Below the pieces are notes generated by a model. It made no database searches. It saw only the letters and a list, made by a program, of their open reading frames with translations, and had not been told where the DNA came from. Below are positions 58,440 to 64,000 of a stretch of DNA of 64,000 bases, in pieces. The stretch covers positions 2,232,001 through 2,296,000 of the forward strand of contig CM082590.2 of the NCBI GenBank assembly GCA_040954595.2, in the 5' to 3' direction. Source of the DNA: Balanoglossus misakiensis (taxonomy: Eukaryota > Hemichordata). The position numbers and the translations under genes were made by a program. Positions within the stretch are counted from its first letter, which is position 1. Each line of letters opens with the position of its first letter.

Positions 58440-60490
58440 AAAGAAGATCATGGCCAAAATTATCAAAATATTTGGGTTATGTCCTGGCAGCAATAGTACT
58501 CATGTGTACAAAATCATGACTGTTGTGCTTTTTAACAAGAGACATATCCAAGTAGATCAAGGGTCATGGCCAAAATTATCAAAATATTTGGGTTATGTCC
58601 TGGCAACAATAAAACTCATGTGAACAAAATCATGACTGTTGTGCTTTTTAACAAGAGACATATCCAAGTAGATCAAGGGTCATGGCCGAAATAATCAAAA
58701 TATTTGGGTTATGTCCTGGCAGCAATAAAATTCATATGAACAAAATCATGACTGTTGTGCTTTTTAACAAGAGACATATCCAAGTAGATCAAGGGTCATT
58801 GCCAAAATTATCCAAATATTTGGGTTATGTCCTGGCAGCAATAAAACTCATGTGAACAAAATCATGACTATTGTGCTTTTTAACAAGAGACATATCCAAG
58901 TAGATCAAGGGTCATTGCCAAAATGATCAAAATATATGGGTTATGTCCTGGCAGCAATAAAACTCATGTGAACAAAATCATGACTGTTGTGCTTTTTAAC
59001 AAGAGACATATCCAAGTAGATCAAGGGTCATTGCCAAAATTATCAAAATATTTGGGTTATGTCCTGGCAGCAATAAAACTCATGTGAACAAAATCATGAC
59101 TGTTGTGCTTTTTAACAAGAGACATATCAAAGTAGATCAAGGGTCATTGCCAAAATTATCAAAATATTTGGGTTATGTCCAGGCACCAATAGTACTCATG
59201 TGAACAAAATCATGACTGTTGTGCTTTTTAACAAGAGACATATCCAAGTAGATCAAGGGTCATTGCCAAAATTATCAAAATATTTGGGTTATGTCCAGGC
59301 AGCAATAGTACTCATGTGAACAAAATCATGACTGTTGTGCTTTTTAACAAGAGACATATCCAAGTAGATCAAGGGTCATTGCCAAAATTATCAAAATATT
59401 TGGGTTATGTCCAGGCAGCAATATTACTCATGTGAACAAAATCATGACTGTTGTGCTTTTTAACAAGAGACATATCCAAGTAGATCAAGGGTCATTACCA
59501 AGATTATCAAAATATTTGGGTTATGTCCTGGCAGCAATAAAACTCATGTGAACAAAATCATGACTGTTGTGCCTTTTAACAAGAGACATATCCAAGTAGA
59601 TCAAGGGTCATTGCCAAAATTATCAAAATATTTGGGTTATGTCCTGGCAGCAATAAAACTCATGTGAACAAAATCATGACTGTTGTGCTTTTTAACAAGA
59701 GACATATCCAAGTAGATCAAGGGTCATTGCCATGATTATCAAAATATTTGGGTTATGTCCTGGCAGCAATAAAACTCATGTGAACAAAATCATGACTGTT
59801 GTGCTTTTAACAAGAGACATATCCAAGTAGATCAAGCGTCATTGCCAAAATTATCAAAATATTTGGGTTATGTCCAGGCAGCAATAGTACTCATGTGAAC
59901 AAAATCATGACTGTTGTGCTTTTTAACAAGAGACATATCCAAGTAGATCAAGGGTCATTACCAAGATTATCAAAATATTTGGATTATGTCCTGGCAGCAA
60001 TAAAACTCATGTGAACAAAATCATGACTGTTGTGCTTTTTAACAAGAGACATATCCAAGTAGATCAAGGGTCATTGCCAAAGTTATCAAAATATTTGGGT
60101 TATGTCCTGGCAGCGACAAAACTCATGTGAACAAAATCATGACTGTTGTGCTTTTTAACAAGAGACATATCCAAGTAGATCAAGGGTCATGGCCAAAATT
60201 ATCAAAATATTTGGGTTATGTCCTGGCAACAATAAAACTCATGTGAACAAAATCATGACTGTTGTGCTTTTTAACAAGAGACATATCCAAGGGATCAAGG
60301 GTCATTACCAAGATTATCAAAATATTTGGGTTATGTCCTGGCAGCAATAAAACTCATGTGAACAAAATCATGACTGTTGTGCTTTTTAACAAGAGACATA
60401 TCCAAGTAGATCAAGGGTCATTGCCAAAATTATCAAAATATTTGGGTTATGTCCTGGCAGCAGTAGTACTCTTTGAACAAAATCATGACT
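58440..60490. repeat. 116-bp tandem repeat array
   Basis: About 17 units, with GACATATCCAAGTAGATCAA recurring at 58541, 58657, 58773 and onward every 116 bp. The unit is a sub-segment of the 0.9-kb repeat expanded in place. Smaller expansions of the same unit lie at about 56404-56760 (3 units) and about 62770-63330 (about 5). Confidence 0.94.
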
Positions 60491-63400
60491 GTTGAGCTTT
60501 TTATCAAGAGCCATATCCACATAAAATTAAGTTATGGAATTACTGGATCAAAGGACATGCGAGAGTCGCCAACAAATTGTTTAATCAAATACTGAAAAAA
60601 AACTGGATCAAAGAACATATGAAAGTTGTCAAAAAATGTAACATATTCTAGTCATATGGTGACTCGTATCCACAGAAAGAATTTGTGTGCTTTCAATGAG
60701 TAGGATAAAAAAAGGAATTTTAGCTTTTAATCGGAGTTCAGAAAATCCAATTTGGCTCTGATAAGGTTAAACCAATCACAATTCACTTGAAAACTTGATT
60801 AGAAAAAGATTTTCGTAATTTTTGAATGAGATTTTTAAAAAATCCAATAAGGCACCAAAAGTCACATGACCACTAATGATATTTTATCAAACTTTCAACC
60901 GCACAGTAAATTAGAACTTGATTGGCCCTGTAGTTTATGAAAATGTCAACCTTTAAAGCTTATTAGAAAATCCAATATGGCCGCCATGAAGAAGACAATT
61001 ACAACTAAAAGTAGCATTGGAGGGACCAAGGTTCCAACAGAAAGCAGACCCCATCAAAATTCCAATTAACAAAATCAGGTAGGGGCACCATACCACACAT
61101 TCCTACCAATTTTCAGCTCCATCGTACATGTAGTTAGGGAGAAGAAGATTTGTTTACCAAAAATTTTATTTTTAGATCTAATTTGCATATTCATGACCCG
61201 ATCAAATCCAAATTAACAAAATTAGGTAGGGACACCATAACACACATTCCTACCAAATTTCAGCTCCATCGTACATGTAGTTAGGGAGAAGATTTTTTTA
61301 CCAAAAATTTTATTTTTAGATCTAATTTGCATATTCATGACCCGATCAAATCCAAATTAACAAAATCAGGTAAGGGCACCATAACACACATTCCAACCAA
61401 ATTTCAGCTAAATATGCCAAGTAGTTTTATAGAAGATAAGATTGAAATACCAAAAGTTGACGGACGACGGATGACGGACGACAGACGACGGACAGACATT
61501 TATCAACCTACTGCTACAGCTCGGCTGACACAAGTGACAGCAGAGCTAATAAAAGCTGTATCTGCTGTGCATGCCAAGTTTTGGAAATGTAGATCAAGGG
61601 TCATTGCCAAAATTATCAAAATATTTGGGTTATGTCCTGCCAGAGTAGTACTCATGTGAACAAAATCATGACTGTTGTGCTTTTTAACAAGAGACATATC
61701 AATGTACAATTAAGTTCTGAAAGATCTTGATCAAAGGGAAAATGAAAGTTGCAAAAAATTGTATAATTAAGTGTTAAAAAAAGGATCAATGGACATGTGA
61801 AAGTTGACAAATTTTTTTAACATTCTTGTCTTATGTTGACTCTATCCATAAAAAGGCTTGGTGTGCTATCATTCAGTAGCCTACAAATAGGAAATTTTAG
61901 TTTTTAATCGGAGTTCAGAAAATCCAATTAGGCTTCAATAAGGTTTAACCAATCACAATTTACGCGAAAGCTTGATTAAAAAAAGATTTTGGAAATTTTT
62001 CATGGTATTTTTCAAAAATCCATAATAAATCCAAATTCACATGAACACTAACAATATTATTTTAAAAAATTGGAACGTACAGTAAATTAGAACTTGATTG
62101 GCCTTGTAATTTTTGAAAAAAAATGTCAACTTTTAAAGGTTATCAGAAAATCCAATATGGCCACCATGAAGAAGACAATTAAAAGAACATGCAGCATCAC
62201 AGGGGCCAAAGCAGTTAGCATGGTTCCAACAGAAAGCAAACTCTGTATCTGTTATGGATTCTTAGAATGGTAGGTAAGCCAGAGGTCACGGAAATTTGTG
62301 CCAACAAATTTTGATATCAAACTGATAAGTGTCCAACAAGAACCAAACTTCTAAGCTCAATTGGTTAACTTTAAATAGGATAAGTACATAATGATTGTGT
62401 TAAAGATTAATACTTCATTAGGTGTTCCAGTCCTCTATATCTGAAAGCCATATCTGCTGTGCATGTCAAATTATGGGAAAGTAGATCATGGCCAAAATTA
62501 TCAAAATATTTGGGTTATGTCCAGGCAGCAATAGTACTCATGTGTACAAAATCATGACTGTTGTGCTTTTTAACAAGAGACATATGCAAGTAGATCAAGG
62601 GTTTGATATCAAACTGATAAGTGTCCAACAAGAACCAAACTTCTAAGCTCAATTGGTTAACTTTAAATAGGATAAGTACATAATGATTGTGTTAAAGATT
62701 AATACTTCATTAGGTGTTCCAGTCCTCTATATTTGAAAGCCATATCTGCTGTGCATGTCAAATTATGGGAAAGTAGATCATGGCCAAAATTATCAAAATA
62801 TTTGGGTTATGTCCAGGCAGCAATAGTACTCATGTGTACAAAATCATGACTGTTGTGCTTTTTAACAAGAGACATATGCAAGTAGATCAAGGGTCATGGC
62901 CAAAATTATCAAAATATTTGGGTTATGTCCTGGCAGCAATAAAACTCATGTGAACAAAATCATGACTGTTGTGCTTTTTAACAAGAGACATATCCAAGTA
63001 GATCAAGGGTCATGGCCAAAATTATCAAAATATTTGGGTTATGTCCTGGCAGCAATAAAACTCATGTGAACAAAATCATGACTGTTGTGCTTTTTAACAA
63101 GAGACATATCCAAGTAGATCAAGGGTCATTGCCAAAATTATCAAAATATTTGGGTTATGTCCTGGCAGCAATAAAACTCATGTGAACAAAATCATGACTG
63201 TTGTGCTTTTTAACAAGAGACATATCCAAGTAGATCAAGGGTCATTGCCAAAATTATCAAAATATTTGGGTTATGTCCTGGCAGCAGTAGTACTCTTTGA
63301 ACAAAATCATGACTGTTTAGCTTTTTATCAAGAGCCATATCCACATAAAATTTAGTTATGGAATTACTGGGTCAAAGGACATGCGAGAGTTGCCAACAAA

Positions 63401-64000
63401 TTGTTTAATCAAGTTTTGAAAAAACTGGATCAAAGGACATGTGAAAGTTGCCAAAAAATGTAACGTATTCTAGTCATATGGCGACTCGTATCCATAAAAT
63501 TAATTTGTGTGCTTTCAATGAGTAGGCTAGAAATAGAAAATCTTAGTTTTTAATCAGTGTTTAGAAAAATCCAATTTGGCTCCAATAAGGTGACACCAAT
63601 CACAATTCACTTGAAAACTTGATTAGAAAAAGATGTTCTGTAATTTTTTAATGAGATTTTTAAACAATCCAATTAGGCACCCAAAGTCACTTGACCACTA
63701 ATGATATTTTTGTCAAACTTTCAACCCTACAGTAAACTAGAATTTGATTGGCCCTGTAGTTTATGAAAATGTCAACTTTTAAAGGTTATTAGAAATTCCA
63801 ATATGGCCACCATGAAGAAGACAATTAGAGCTACAAGCAGCATTGGAGTGGCCAAAGCGGTTAGCATGGTTCCAACAGAAAGCAAATGCTGCATCTGTTG
63901 TGGATGCCTAGAAATGGTAAAGTATGCCAGAGGTGATGCAAAATGTGCCAACAAAATTTGATACCAAACTGATCAGTGTCCAACAAAAAGCAGACTTCTA

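Larger units (their letters stand above)
51060..64000. repeat. Tandem array of about 0.9-kb units with nested short repeats
   Basis: Recurring landmarks in fixed order are AAACTGATCAGTGTCCAACA, TTCATTAGGTGTTCCAGTCC, TATTTGGGTTATGTCCTGGC, AATCATGACTGTTGTGCTTT, GGAGTTCAGAAAATCCAATT, TCCAATATGGCCACCATGAA and GCATGGTTCCAACAGAAAGC. Spacing between uninterrupted starts is 898 bp (52615 to 53513) and 900 bp (57378 to 58278). Other units are expanded by nested repeats. Larger blocks repeat as well: 52881-53400 with about 60508-61030, 55340-56400 with about 61300-62340, and 56640-57400 with about 63230-64000. No gene was recognised. The array runs off the right edge. Confidence 0.9.

Overview
This is a window of animal (metazoan) nuclear DNA. 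It has spliced genes with GT-AG introns, satellite arrays, SINEs, LTR and non-LTR retrotransposons and TTAA-flanked foldback elements, with no bacterial-type gene packing. The repeat style (short palindromic elements, a tRNA-derived SINE, nested satellites) and the protein families suggest an invertebrate, probably marine and possibly a deuterostome such as a lancelet or acorn worm. The sequence alone does not fix the species.

Layout. (1) 1-4417: a 32-bp satellite with a higher-order period of about 71 units. (2) 4418-6885: non-coding, nothing convincing. (3) 6886-26001: the centrepiece, best read as one large DNA transposon of about 19.1 kb. It is bounded by TTAA and a 28-nt perfect terminal inverted repeat. 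It carries two intact-looking, convergent, multi-exon genes whose stop codons are 32 bp apart: a plus-strand gene for an RGG-repeat protein ending in a P2X7-type cytoplasmic (ballast) domain (last exons 10553-12924), and a minus-strand gene of 14 exons (25705-12957, 796 codons plus stop when joined, phases consistent at every junction) that looks like a DDE-type transposase. Nested inside are a 5'-truncated non-LTR retrotransposon (7718-9793), a foldback MITE with the same termini (11983-12338), a Ty3/Gypsy element with LTRs that look identical and a 5-bp target duplication (14686-19686), a second TTAA-flanked foldback element (20169-20971) and a 146-bp palindrome. Without the four larger inserts the core would be about 10.9 kb.

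(4) 26002-30229: degenerate repeats, another MITE of the same family (27758-28096), a tRNA-derived SINE and its truncated tails joined to satellite monomers, and a CpG-rich insertion ending in a 139-bp palindrome. (5) 30230-48715: a satellite of about 193-bp monomers arranged as three copies of a roughly 6.2-kb (about 32-mer) higher-order repeat. (6) 48716-51060: short direct repeats, a shortened tRNA-like fold, a poly-G run, a second copy of the 26.3-26.9 kb segment, a 54-bp minisatellite and a purine tract. (7) 51060-64000: an array of about 0.9-kb units with embedded 146-bp and 116-bp tandem repeats, running off the window end.

How the genes fit together: the transposase-like protein would act on the TTAA/AGGGACAAAG ends. 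The partner protein, with an RGG tract and a cysteine-rich P2X7-type domain, may be an accessory nucleic-acid-binding factor. The small MITEs share about 190 bp with the right end and would be mobilised in trans. The two-gene assignment is read directly from the sequence; the transposon interpretation is an inference supported by the termini and the gene layout.
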